From Allopusillimonas lactea (GTDB lineage: Bacteria; Pseudomonadota; Gammaproteobacteria; Burkholderiales; Burkholderiaceae_B), in NCBI RefSeq assembly GCF_021653995.1, contig NZ_JAJJOZ010000012.1, positions 1-64,000 on the forward strand: DNA of 64,000 bases. Reading direction: 5' to 3'. Below the pieces are notes generated by a model. That model did not search any database and was not told the DNA's origin. It saw only the letters and a list, made by a program, of their open reading frames with translations. A program made the translations under genes and the position numbers. Of the stretch, positions 25,525 through 34,420 are shown in pieces (position 1 is the stretch's first letter; each line of letters starts with the position of its first letter).

Positions 25525-27583
25525 CATGACGACACGCAAGCAACTGGCTTCGTCCGCGCAAGCACCGACCCTGAGCGAGCGGCTGCTGGCCCTGCCGCGC
25601 AACCAGAAGCGGCTGTTGCTGATCTCATTGGACGCCATGCTGATCTGGCTGGCATTGTGGCTGGCGTTCTACCTGCGCATGGACGATGCCTCATTTGTAC
25701 AACCCCTGGGCGGGCATGCCTGGCTTTTTGCCATGGCACCCGCTGTCACACTGCCCATACTCGCGCGCTTCGGCTTATACCGTACCGTCACTCGCTATGC
25801 AGGCCACGAGACCATACTGCTCACAGCAGGGGCCGTCGCCATCGCATCCGCACTGATCGGCGCCACGTTGCTGTTCAAGCCGCCGGCCATCATTACACCT
25901 CGCTCCATTGCCATACTGTATTGGCTGCTGTGCACGCCATTGGTAGGTGGTGCACGGCTGCTGATGCGCCAGTATTTCCAGCACGGCGCGCGCCCGAGCG
26001 AAGCGCGCACCGCAAGCGTGCTGTTGCCCCGTCGCCCACAACGCCTGCGCGTTGCGATCTACGGCGCGGGCGCGGCGGGCAATCAACTGCTGGGGGCCCT
26101 GCGCCAGGGCGGCGATCGACACCCCGTCTGCTTCATCGACGACAACCCCGATCTGACAGGACGTGTCATCGCCGGGGTACCGGTATATGGCCCCGAAGAA
26201 ATTCCAACACTATTCCTGAACAAAGCACTTGATGAGGTGCTACTGGCCATCCCCTCGGCATCGCGCTTTCGTCGCGCCGAGATCGCCAGCCAGTTAACGC
26301 CGTTGGGCATCAGCGTGCGCACCATCCCGGGCTTGCTGGACGTAGCCAACGGACGTGTCAAAGTCGACGAGCTTCGGGAGGTGGATATCTCCGATCTGCT
26401 GGGACGCGATCCGGTGCAGCCGCGCCCTGAGCTCTTCGAGCGCTGCATTCGTGACCGGACCGTGCTCGTCACAGGTGCAGGCGGCTCAATCGGCGCTGAG
26501 CTCTGCCGGCAGATCCTGGGCTGCAGGCCTCGGGTGCTGATTCTGTACGAGCATGCCGAATTCAACCTGTACAGCATCCAGAAAGAACTGGACGCCCGCA
26601 TCATGCAGCAAAAACTGGACATCGAGATTGTCGCCATCCTCGCTTCGGTGCGCGACGAGGCCCGACTGTTTGATGTGATGTCCGTATGGCAGGTCCATAC
26701 GGTATACCACGCTGCGGCATATAAACATGTGCCCATGGTCGAGCAGAACATGACAGAAGGCATCCGCAACAACGTGTTCGGCACGCTCTACGCCGCCCAA
26801 GCCGCATTGCGGTCCGGCGTACGCCACTTTGTGCTGATTTCCACCGACAAGGCGGTTCGCCCTACCAGCACCATGGGCAGCTCGAAGCGCATGGCCGAAC
26901 TGGTACTCCAGGCGCTCGCCGCCGAAACGGCGCCGCATCTGTATGACGCTCCAGGCACCAACGCCGTAAAGAACCGCACCTGCTTCACGATGGTGCGCTT
27001 CGGCAACGTACTCGGCTCATCCGGCTCCGTCATCCCATTGTTCCGAGAGCAGATCCGCAGCGGTGGGCCGGTCACGGTTACCCACCCTGAAATGACGCGC
27101 TACTTCATGACCATTCCCGAAGCCTCCCAATTGGTGATCCAGGCTGGCGCCATGGGCACAGGCGGGGATGTCTTCGTGCTGGACATGGGCGACCCGGTCC
27201 GGATCGTGGACCTGGCGGTGAACATGATCAGGCTCTCGGGCCTTACCGTCCGCAGCCCCCAGAACCCACACGGCGATATACCCATCATGTTCGTCGGCCT
27301 GCGTCCGGGAGAAAAACTATACGAGGAATTATTGATCGGCGAGAACGTCACCCCCACCGAGCATCCCATGATCATGCGAGCCAATGAATCACACCTTTCG
27401 TGGGAGGCACTGTGCGAAGCCCTACGCCAGCTCGATCTCAGCATCCAGGCGGGGGACTGCCTCGCCGTACGCCAATTATTCCTGCAACTGGTGGACGGCT
27501 ATACACCTGACGCGGGGATGGTCGATTGGATGCATATGAGCCAAGGCGCCCCGCGGCCACATTCGTCCGCCGTGATCGGGTAG
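25514..27583 (+). CDS. wlbL: Nucleoside-diphosphate-sugar 4,6-dehydratase (WlbL/PglF/WbpM-like)
   Basis: A 689-residue membrane-anchored dehydratase. Four N-terminal membrane helices (about 35-145), a CoA-binding-like domain (180-300, AIYGAGAAGNQLL), then the SDR domain with GAGGSIG at 321-327. The catalytic patch has MGSSKRMAEL, with Met in place of the usual Tyr, as in the PglF/WbpM group that makes UDP-4-keto-6-deoxy-GlcNAc. It is the last gene of the polysaccharide locus. Start at 25514; a second ATG four codons on (25526) is also possible. Confidence 0.92.
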   Translation: MNTSMTTRKQLASSAQAPTLSERLLALPRNQKRLLLISLDAMLIWLALWLAFYLRMDDASFVQPLGGHAWLFAMAPAVTLPILARFGLYRTVTRYAGHETILLTAGAVAIASALIGATLLFKPPAIITPRSIAILYWLLCTPLVGGARLLMRQYFQHGARPSEARTASVLLPRRPQRLRVAIYGAGAAGNQLLGALRQGGDRHPVCFIDDNPDLTGRVIAGVPVYGPEEIPTLFLNKALDEVLLAIPSASRFRRAEIASQLTPLGISVRTIPGLLDVANGRVKVDELREVDISDLLGRDPVQPRPELFERCIRDRTVLVTGAGGSIGAELCRQILGCRPRVLILYEHAEFNLYSIQKELDARIMQQKLDIEIVAILASVRDEARLFDVMSVWQVHTVYHAAAYKHVPMVEQNMTEGIRNNVFGTLYAAQAALRSGVRHFVLISTDKAVRPTSTMGSSKRMAELVLQALAAETAPHLYDAPGTNAVKNRTCFTMVRFGNVLGSSGSVIPLFREQIRSGGPVTVTHPEMTRYFMTIPEASQLVIQAGAMGTGGDVFVLDMGDPVRIVDLAVNMIRLSGLTVRSPQNPHGDIPIMFVGLRPGEKLYEELLIGENVTPTEHPMIMRANESHLSWEALCEALRQLDLSIQAGDCLAVRQLFLQLVDGYTPDAGMVDWMHMSQGAPRPHSSAVIG

Positions 27584-27680
27584 TCCCCAGGGCGTATGCC
27601 CGCAGACGCCATGCGGCACGCCCCTTGCTGCAACAAGGACAAGGATCCGGGTTGCGGTTCCACACGGCAAGGAGGTCACC

Positions 27681-28202
27681 ATGACATCAGAATCCGAAGG
27701 CTTGTCCACCGACGACGTACGCAAATACCTGCAGCGCATCTGCCGCGAAGCCGAGGACATGATGCGGACATTCGATCCGGCGCTGATAACGGAATGGATG
27801 GAAACCAACCTGCTCGACGGCACAGCGGTGCAAGCCGACCTGCGCATCGCCAAGAATGGCTCGCACGTCGGCACCACCACACTCACGCTCGAAAAAGAGG
27901 ATCTTTTGCAGATGGGTGGCATTTTCGGCAGCATGGCAAACCGGGATAACATCAGCGACTACTCGCTTGAGGTCAACATCCACGATGTCGTCACGCATGG
28001 CGCCGACGCCGCCACCGTAAAGGTAACCTGGCACGAGCACATCACTTTTTCGGGGCCGCCGGCGCCTGGCAGCGAAACAGGCGTACGCATGTCAGTCAGC
28101 AATGAGGCCGATTGCTGCCATTTGGTCGTGCGCGACGACGGCACGCTCAAGCTGGGCCTTACACTGTGCTCCGGAACAGTACAGTTGACAGTTTCAGACT
28201 GA
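27681..28202 (+). CDS. Protein of unknown function, 173 residues
   Basis: I do not recognise a family. It is soluble, with no signal peptide or membrane helix. The first 40 residues are acidic and helical (YLQRICREAEDMMRTF), followed by a segment of alternating beta character (VQADLRIAKNGSHVGTTTLTLEKEDLL, VNIHDVVTHGADAATVKVTWHEHITF). The AAGGAGGT ribosome site at 27669-27676 is close to the perfect consensus, so it should be translated strongly. It stands alone between the polysaccharide locus and the Hyu operon, 98 bases after wlbL. Confidence 0.7.
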   Translation: MTSESEGLSTDDVRKYLQRICREAEDMMRTFDPALITEWMETNLLDGTAVQADLRIAKNGSHVGTTTLTLEKEDLLQMGGIFGSMANRDNISDYSLEVNIHDVVTHGADAATVKVTWHEHITFSGPPAPGSETGVRMSVSNEADCCHLVVRDDGTLKLGLTLCSGTVQLTVSD

Positions 28203-28430
28203 ACGCTGTTGCGATATAGGCGAACAGCGACGGGCGCTACGCTCAAAGCTCGCGTGCCGCGCCCCCAGGGGCATGCCATTCGGGTAATTCCCCATGGCTG
28301 TTTTTTTCACTGCGGGGATAAGATTCACCCCTAGGTTTTTTCGTGCGGTTATCGCTTAGGCGAACAGCAAGCGGCAGGCTCGGCAAGAACAACGCACTGT
28401 TTTTTAAGATGAGGCATCAAGCCCATTTTT
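28203..28430. other. Intergenic region with a 12-base direct repeat
   Basis: No gene is apparent. The 12-base word TAGGCGAACAGC occurs at 28217-28228 and again at 28357-28368. The right half becomes AT-rich with T-runs before the palindrome, as expected of a promoter region. Confidence 0.5.
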
Positions 28431-28474
28431 TTCGGCCTTGTATATCACAATTGTGATATACAGGGCAGGCCGAA
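28431..28474. promoter_or_regulatory. Perfect 20-bp palindrome, probable operator of the GAF-Hyu operon
   Basis: A perfect palindrome occupies 28441-28460 (half-site TATATCACAA), flanked by a second inverted pair TTCGGCC / GGCCGAA (28431-28437 and 28468-28474). It ends 57 bases before the TTG start of the GAF gene. This spacing fits an operator overlapping the promoter. It is not a CRP site: the TCACA/TGTGA order is reversed. No regulator gene is adjacent. A related imperfect site ATATCA-4-TGATAT lies inside the gene at 28617-28632. Confidence 0.65.
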
Positions 28475-28517
28475 ATGGCATGCCGTCATCGGAAGTTTCA
28501 TAACCCAGGAGGCCATC

Positions 28518-29072
28518 TTGGAGCAATTTGCAGATAATCACCCAGAACAAACATTTAAAACCGCGCTTCTTGCGTTGTCTGATTCAAATCGGTGGCATAG
28601 AGGTCCATCCACACAAATATCACACATGATATCCTCAATAGCCGCGGCTTATCACACAGAAATCGGGTATCGCGTCCTGACTGTCCTTGTCGTCAGCAAC
28701 GAAGAAAACCGCACCCTGCGCCGCATCTGGAGCAGCGCGCCCGAAAGCTATCCGCTAGACGCCGAGCTGGCAGCCACGGATTCCGCCTGGCATGCCAGCA
28801 TCTTTGGCCAACACCATTATTTTCATTGCCCTGACAAGCCAGCCCTCAAGAAAAACATATCCGATCACGAGGTGATCTTCGCGCTGGGCTGCGGCGCGGC
28901 TTTGAGCATACCGGTATCCCTGGCTGGCACGCTGCTGGGCACCATCAACCTCTTGCATGAACAGCACTGGTTCGCCCAAGCGCGCATCGTCGGCGCCCAG
29001 GCACTGAGCACGCTCGCGCTGGCGCCCATGTTGATGGCTCGCTATCCCGTACTGGTGCGGCAAGGGGCTTAG
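28518..29072 (+). CDS. GAF-domain protein
   Basis: A 184-residue protein with one GAF domain over most of its length: YRVLTVLVVSNEENRTLRRIWSSAPESYPL, then CGAALSIPVSLAGTLLGTINLLHE. GAF domains bind small ligands and often sense substrates. It starts with TTG, supported by CCAGGAGG 6-10 bases upstream. It precedes hyuA by 2 bases, so it is the first gene of the operon and could sense or bind the operon substrate; no output domain is attached. Confidence 0.8.
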   Translation: MEQFADNHPEQTFKTALLALSDSNRWHRGPSTQISHMISSIAAAYHTEIGYRVLTVLVVSNEENRTLRRIWSSAPESYPLDAELAATDSAWHASIFGQHHYFHCPDKPALKKNISDHEVIFALGCGAALSIPVSLAGTLLGTINLLHEQHWFAQARIVGAQALSTLALAPMLMARYPVLVRQGA

Positions 29073-29074
29073 CC

Positions 29075-31171
29075 ATGAACCGCCGTAACCATACTGTGCG
29101 CGTTGCCACCGATGTGGGCGGCACGTTCACCGACCTGGTGTACTTCGAAACAGACATGGCCACGGGCCGCCAGTCGGTGCGCACCGCCAAAGTAGACACC
29201 ACCCCGCCCGACTACGCCCAGGGCGTACTCAATGTCTTGAGCAAAGCGGATGTCACCCTGGACGAAGTTGGGTTCCTTGCACACGGCTCCACCGTCATTA
29301 TCAACGCCCTGACAGAACGGCGCGGCGTGCGCACTGGTCTGATCACCACACAGGGCTTTCGCGACGTGCTGGAAATCGCACGTGCCAATCGCCCCGATTT
29401 CTTCAACCTGGCATGGCGCAAACCTGCGCCCTTCGTGCCCCGGCACCTGCGCCGCGAACTGCCCGGGCGCCTGAACCACGATGGCACGGAACGCCAACCG
29501 CTTGACCTGTCAACGCTGCCCGGCATTCTGGACGACTTCCGCCAAGCGGAGGTGCAAGCCATTGCCATCTGCCTGATACATGCCTACGCCAACCCCGCAC
29601 ACGAAGAAGCCGTGGAAAAAGCCATACATAAACTGTGGCCCGGCGTGTCGGTGGCGGCGTCGCATCACATCACCCGCGAGTGGCGCGAGTACGAACGCAC
29701 CAGCACCGCCGTGCTTTGCGCCTATGTCCAGCCCATCGCCGCGCACTATCTGGGCGCGCTTGATCAAGGCTTGCGCCAACGCGGCTACCGCGCGCCGCTG
29801 TATGTCATGCAGTCGAACTGCGGCGTCGATACCGTTGCCCATGCGCGGCAAACCCCGATCGCCATGGTCGAGTCGGGCCCTGCGAGCGGCTTCTGGGGGG
29901 CAGCCGAACTGGGCCGCCTGATCGGCGAACCAGACATACTCGCGCTGGACATCGGCGGCACGACAGCCAAATGCTCCCTGATCCGTGGCGGCCAGGTGTC
30001 AATCAAGACAGACTACTGGATCGAGCGCGACCACGCCAATGCGGGCTACCCCGTCATGGTGCCGGTGGTCGACATCGTCGAGATCGGCAATGGCGGCGGC
30101 TCCATCGCCTGGATCGACGACTACGGGAAGATGCACGTGGGGCCGCAGTCCGCTGGCGCTGTGCCGGGGCCCGCCGCATATGGGCGAGGTGGCGTCAACA
30201 TGACAACCACAGATGCCAACCTGGTGCTGGGCCGCATCAACAAACACTATTTTTGCGGTGGCGAAATCAACGCCGACACCGACGCCGTCGATGCCGCGCT
30301 CGCCCCCTTGTCTGCCCGTCTGCAGCTCCCGCCGCAGGAAGTCGCACGCGGCATCATCCGCATTGCCAACGACAACATGGTCAATGCGCTCAAGCTGGTG
30401 TCGCTGAGCTGCGGCCACGATCCACGCGACTTCGCCCTGGTGGCCTTCGGCGGCGGTGGCGCCATGCACGCGGTGGCCCTGGCCCAGGAACTCGGCATGC
30501 GCAAGATCATCATCCCGCGGGCCGCACCGGTATTCTCGGCCTGGGGTATGTCCATGTCGGGGCTGCGCCGCGACTTCTTCGCAAACCAGCTTTGTGAAAT
30601 GCACGACAGCACCGGTGGCCGCCGGGCTCAGGCATTGGCCGCAGACATTATCAGCCGCGCCATCGCCCAATATGGCCAGGAAGGCATCTCCGCCGACCAA
30701 GTCCGCATCCAAACCTTTGCGCGCATCCGCTACCAAAACCAGGAGCACGCCGTCGAAGTGCCGCTGCTTCCCGGCGAAGACGTGTATACGCACTGGCCCG
30801 CCATCGATGAACGCTTCCGCGATGCCTACGCGAGCCGCTACACCTACCGCCTGCCCGCACCCACAGAGGTCGTCGGTTTCCATGTTGTTGCCAACGCCGA
30901 CATCGGCAAGCTCGAGGTGGCCGAGTTGCCGCGCACGGGCGCCCCCGTGCAGGTCGCCTTGAAAGGCCAGCGCGATGTGGACTACGACCTGCAGGGCATA
31001 CACCCCGCCATGGTCTACAACCTGGCGCTCCTCGAACCCGATATGTGCCTGATAGGCCCAGCCATCATCGAAGACGCGGGCACCACCATCGTCGTTCACC
31101 CAGGCAACCACGTACACATAGACCACTACGGCAATGTGCGCATTTCCCCGGCCGGCAAGGAGCAGGCATGA
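29075..31171 (+). CDS. hyuA: Hydantoinase/oxoprolinase subunit A
   Basis: A 698-residue HyuA. It has an N-terminal Hydant_A_N domain (RVATDVGGTFTDLVYFETD), the actin-like ATPase core with LALDIGGTTAKCSLIRGG near residue 290, and a C-terminal domain. The family hydrolyses cyclic amides (hydantoins, 5-oxoproline) or carboxylates ketones with ATP, in complex with HyuB. Length and motif order are normal. It overlaps hyuB by 4 bases. The substrate here is unknown. Confidence 0.93.
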   Translation: MNRRNHTVRVATDVGGTFTDLVYFETDMATGRQSVRTAKVDTTPPDYAQGVLNVLSKADVTLDEVGFLAHGSTVIINALTERRGVRTGLITTQGFRDVLEIARANRPDFFNLAWRKPAPFVPRHLRRELPGRLNHDGTERQPLDLSTLPGILDDFRQAEVQAIAICLIHAYANPAHEEAVEKAIHKLWPGVSVAASHHITREWREYERTSTAVLCAYVQPIAAHYLGALDQGLRQRGYRAPLYVMQSNCGVDTVAHARQTPIAMVESGPASGFWGAAELGRLIGEPDILALDIGGTTAKCSLIRGGQVSIKTDYWIERDHANAGYPVMVPVVDIVEIGNGGGSIAWIDDYGKMHVGPQSAGAVPGPAAYGRGGVNMTTTDANLVLGRINKHYFCGGEINADTDAVDAALAPLSARLQLPPQEVARGIIRIANDNMVNALKLVSLSCGHDPRDFALVAFGGGGAMHAVALAQELGMRKIIIPRAAPVFSAWGMSMSGLRRDFFANQLCEMHDSTGGRRAQALAADIISRAIAQYGQEGISADQVRIQTFARIRYQNQEHAVEVPLLPGEDVYTHWPAIDERFRDAYASRYTYRLPAPTEVVGFHVVANADIGKLEVAELPRTGAPVQVALKGQRDVDYDLQGIHPAMVYNLALLEPDMCLIGPAIIEDAGTTIVVHPGNHVHIDHYGNVRISPAGKEQA

Positions 31172-32922
31172 GCAAGCCAGACATTTTCACGCTCGATATC
31201 ATCCAAAACGCCCTGCAGGCCATCGCCAACGAAATGTTCGCCGCCATGCGCGACACTGCCATGAGCCCCATCATCTATGAGGTGCTGGACATGGGCACCG
31301 GCATCACCGATGCGTACGGCAACCTGGCAAGCTCAGGGGCCGGCATGCCGGCCTTTGTCGGCGTGCTCGACAAAAGCATTCGGCAACTGCTGCGCCAGTA
31401 TCCGCAGCCCGGAGATCTCGAGCCCGGCGATATCTTCATCGTCAACGACCCTTACCACGGCGGCGTCACGCACCTGAACGACATCGTATTGGCCATGCCA
31501 GTATTCGTTGACGACGAGCTGACCGCCTGGACAGCCAACATCGCGCACTGGAACGACGTCAGCGGCGGGACACCGGGCTCTATGTCCACCGACGCCTCCA
31601 GCATCTACCAAGAGGGGCTGCGGCTGCCGCCCGTCAAGTTGATCGCACGCGGCGAGCCTCTGGAGCCGGTCATGCGGATACTGGGGCTCAACACACGCAT
31701 GCCCGATTTCATGGCCGGAGACCTCTGGGCAGGCGTCGCCGCAGTGCGCGAAGGCGCCCAGCGCATCGAAGGGCTATGCGCCAAGTTCGGCCGCGCCACC
31801 TTTTTGCAGGCGGTCAATGATTTCATGGAGCTGGGCGAAGCCAAGTCGCGGCATGCGCTGCGGGCACTACCCATGGGCAGCTTCAGCCTTGCCGCGGCGC
31901 AAGACGATGGCCGCATCTTCAACGTTACCGTACACATTGGCACGAACGGGGTCACCATCGACTTGCGCGACAACCCCGACCAAAGCCCGGGCCCGCACAA
32001 CCTCAGCCGCGATGGCACAGAAGTGGCCGCACAGATGGCCTTCAAATCCATGACTGACGTGCAGCGCAGCGCCAACGCGGGCACCTTTCGGCCTCTCACC
32101 GTACTGACGCGTCCAGGTTCTGTTTTCGACCCTCTGGCACCCGCCGCGCAGGGCTTCTACTTCGAGAACCTGGTACGCGTGCATGACCTCATTTTGCAAT
32201 GCATCGCGCCGCACATGCCCAACCGCCTGCCGGCCGGCAATTTTTCATCGATCTGCGCAACGGTCATCGGGGGCACGCATCCAGACACTGGGCGAGGCTT
32301 CATGCTGATCGAGCCCGAGATCGGCGGCTGGGGCGCGGGCCAAGGCTATGACGGCAATAGCGCAGTGTTCTCATCCATGCACGGTGAAACCTTCAACTGC
32401 CCCGCCGAGATCAGCGAAACGCGCTATGGCATCGATGTTGACAGCATGGCGCTGAACGACGAAGCAGGCGGGCATGGCCAGTTCCGGGGCGGGCGCGGCA
32501 TCCGCGTCGACTATCGCATCCGCGCCACCGATGCCTTTCTCACTTGCGGCTACACCCGCGCGCGCATTCCTCCTTGGGGGTTGAACGGCGGTGCGGACGG
32601 CACGCTGAACTATGTCGAAATCCTGCGCGCCGACGGAAGGCATGAACGACATGCCATGGCCAGCGGCCTGCGCCTTGCGCCAGGCGACGTCGTGCGCGTG
32701 CGCACGGGCACCGGCGGCGGATATGGCGACCCTGCACTGCGCACCCCTGATGCTGTACGCAGCGACGTGCGCAATGGCTATATCAGCGCCGCCGAGGCAT
32801 CCGATATATATGGCTGCACAGTTATCGACGATACGTCGAGCGAGGGCTCGGGCGCCACACTGTGCACTGTGCCGAGAGGTGCGCGCAGTGGTGCCAACCC
32901 TGCAGCCGGTGCCACGTCATGA
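31168..32922 (+). CDS. hyuB: Hydantoinase/oxoprolinase subunit B
   Basis: A 584-residue HyuB, the partner of HyuA. Typical family segments are DIIQNALQAIANEMFAAMRDTAMSP at the start, the metal-region GDIFIVNDPYHGGVTHLNDI, and GGWGAGQGYDGNSA toward the C-terminus. The ATG at 31168 overlaps the hyuA stop. The last 30 residues (SSEGSGATLCTVPRG...) look unconserved. The stop overlaps the start of the M24 peptidase gene. Confidence 0.92.
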   Translation: MSKPDIFTLDIIQNALQAIANEMFAAMRDTAMSPIIYEVLDMGTGITDAYGNLASSGAGMPAFVGVLDKSIRQLLRQYPQPGDLEPGDIFIVNDPYHGGVTHLNDIVLAMPVFVDDELTAWTANIAHWNDVSGGTPGSMSTDASSIYQEGLRLPPVKLIARGEPLEPVMRILGLNTRMPDFMAGDLWAGVAAVREGAQRIEGLCAKFGRATFLQAVNDFMELGEAKSRHALRALPMGSFSLAAAQDDGRIFNVTVHIGTNGVTIDLRDNPDQSPGPHNLSRDGTEVAAQMAFKSMTDVQRSANAGTFRPLTVLTRPGSVFDPLAPAAQGFYFENLVRVHDLILQCIAPHMPNRLPAGNFSSICATVIGGTHPDTGRGFMLIEPEIGGWGAGQGYDGNSAVFSSMHGETFNCPAEISETRYGIDVDSMALNDEAGGHGQFRGGRGIRVDYRIRATDAFLTCGYTRARIPPWGLNGGADGTLNYVEILRADGRHERHAMASGLRLAPGDVVRVRTGTGGGYGDPALRTPDAVRSDVRNGYISAAEASDIYGCTVIDDTSSEGSGATLCTVPRGARSGANPAAGATS

Positions 32923-34337
32923 ATGCGGCGCTGCGCATGTTCGCACCGCATGTCTACAGCGCCCGCCGGTGCGCCCTGTGCGAACGCGTGCGCACAGGCT
33001 TGATTCTCTTGCCTGGGCACGCCGATTCGCCCATGAATTTCACAGCCAACCCCTATCCCTTCCGTCAAGACTCCACCTTCCTGTATTTCATAGGCATCAA
33101 TCGCCCTGCGGGCGCAGGCCTGGCTGCCGTCATCGACACCGAAACCGGCCATACCCTCCTGTTCGGCGAAGACGACACACCCGAGCAAAAGCTCTGGCAC
33201 GGCGAGGCGCCGCCCATTGCCGAGCTGGCGCAACAAGCGGGCTGCGAGGGTGTGCGCGCCTTCAGCACGCTGGCTGACTACCTTGCGTCCCGGCAAACGC
33301 AAGGCCATACCGTCCATTTCGTGCCGCCCTGCCGGGCGCATACCGCGCTGCTGCTTGCCGGGCTTCTGGATCTGCCGGCACACCAGATCGCCCATCATGC
33401 CTCCGAACCGCTTATTCAGGCTGTGGTGGCCCTGCGCGAAATTAAAGAAGATTCCGAGATCAACCAGATTTGCGACGCCCTCTCTGTCGCCCGCAAAATG
33501 CACATTGCTGCAATGCAGGCTGCCCGGCCAGGCATACGCGAAGCCGATCTGGTTGCCGAGATGCGGCGCGTCCTGTGCCGGGCGGGCATGCACGAAGCCT
33601 ACGCATGCATCACCACGCGGCGGGGCGACATTCTGCACAACAACGATTACGGCGGCCAGCTCAAAGCCGGCGACATTGTGCTCAATGATGCCGGCGCCGC
33701 TACAGCAATGGGTTATGCCAGCGACGTCACGCGCTGCTTTCCAGCAAGCGGCCGCTTCGACACGCGCCAGCGGGAGCTCTACGACATCGTCCTGGATGCC
33801 CAGGCAGCCTGCATACAAGCCATGGCACCCGGCGTGGTCTATGCAAACATCCACCGCCTTGCGGCACACCGCATCGCCACCGGCCTGGCCAGCCTCGGCA
33901 TTTTCCGCGGCAATGCCGACGAGATCGTCGAGACCGGCGCGTATGCAATCTGCTTTCCGCATGGCGTGGGGCATCAGCTCGGCCTGGACGTGCACGACAT
34001 GGAATCTCTGGGCGAAGACCGCGTGGGCTACGACGCTCGACATATACGGAGCCAACAGCCCGGCGCTACCCGTCTGCGGCTGGGCAAGCCCTTGCAGCGC
34101 AATATGGTGGTCACCGTCGAGCCGGGGGTGTATTTCCCCGAGCACCTGATCCGGCAGTGGCAGGCCGAACAGCGCCACAGCCAGCTCATCGACTATCAGC
34201 GCCTGCAATCCTTTGTGGGATTGGGCGGCATCCGGCTGGAGGATGTCGTGCTGGTCACCGACAGCAGTGCCTGTGTACTCGGCCCAGCCATCCCCAAGCA
34301 CCCCAACGAGGTACTCGAGATCATGCGCACCGGCTAA
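32919..34337 (+). CDS. M24B metallopeptidase, Xaa-Pro aminopeptidase-like
   Basis: A 472-residue pita-bread peptidase with an N-terminal AMP_N domain (about 5-130). All five metal ligands can be seen: Asp in LNDAGA, Asp in ASDVTR, His in FPHGVGHQLG, Glu in VTVEPGVYF and Glu in RLEDVV. Known relatives cut X-Pro bonds; creatinase is a close fold relative. Coupled translation with hyuB suggests that it opens a peptide or amide bond in the same pathway. The N-terminus was set at the ATGA overlap. Confidence 0.9.
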   Translation: MNAALRMFAPHVYSARRCALCERVRTGLILLPGHADSPMNFTANPYPFRQDSTFLYFIGINRPAGAGLAAVIDTETGHTLLFGEDDTPEQKLWHGEAPPIAELAQQAGCEGVRAFSTLADYLASRQTQGHTVHFVPPCRAHTALLLAGLLDLPAHQIAHHASEPLIQAVVALREIKEDSEINQICDALSVARKMHIAAMQAARPGIREADLVAEMRRVLCRAGMHEAYACITTRRGDILHNNDYGGQLKAGDIVLNDAGAATAMGYASDVTRCFPASGRFDTRQRELYDIVLDAQAACIQAMAPGVVYANIHRLAAHRIATGLASLGIFRGNADEIVETGAYAICFPHGVGHQLGLDVHDMESLGEDRVGYDARHIRSQQPGATRLRLGKPLQRNMVVTVEPGVYFPEHLIRQWQAEQRHSQLIDYQRLQSFVGLGGIRLEDVVLVTDSSACVLGPAIPKHPNEVLEIMRTG

Positions 34338-34420
34338 GTCCGCGGGTCGCCACGCCGCCCCGCATCTTCCTTGTCACCACGCCGGGGTTTGCCTGCCCCG
34401 GCAATCACAGGAGAAGCATC

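Noticed and set aside
28441..28460. Palindrome considered as a CRP/FNR binding site
   Set aside because: CRP needs TGTGA-6-TCACA; here the half-sites are in the reverse order (TCACA then TGTGA) with a two-base centre, so it is more likely a GntR/MarR-style operator.
29999..31126. Minus-strand open frame of 375 codons opposite hyuA
   Set aside because: Composition shadow of hyuA; His/Val-rich with no domain.
32778..34301. Minus-strand open frame of 507 codons opposite the M24 peptidase
   Set aside because: Shadow of the peptidase gene; it has no motif or ribosome site and would overlap hyuB.
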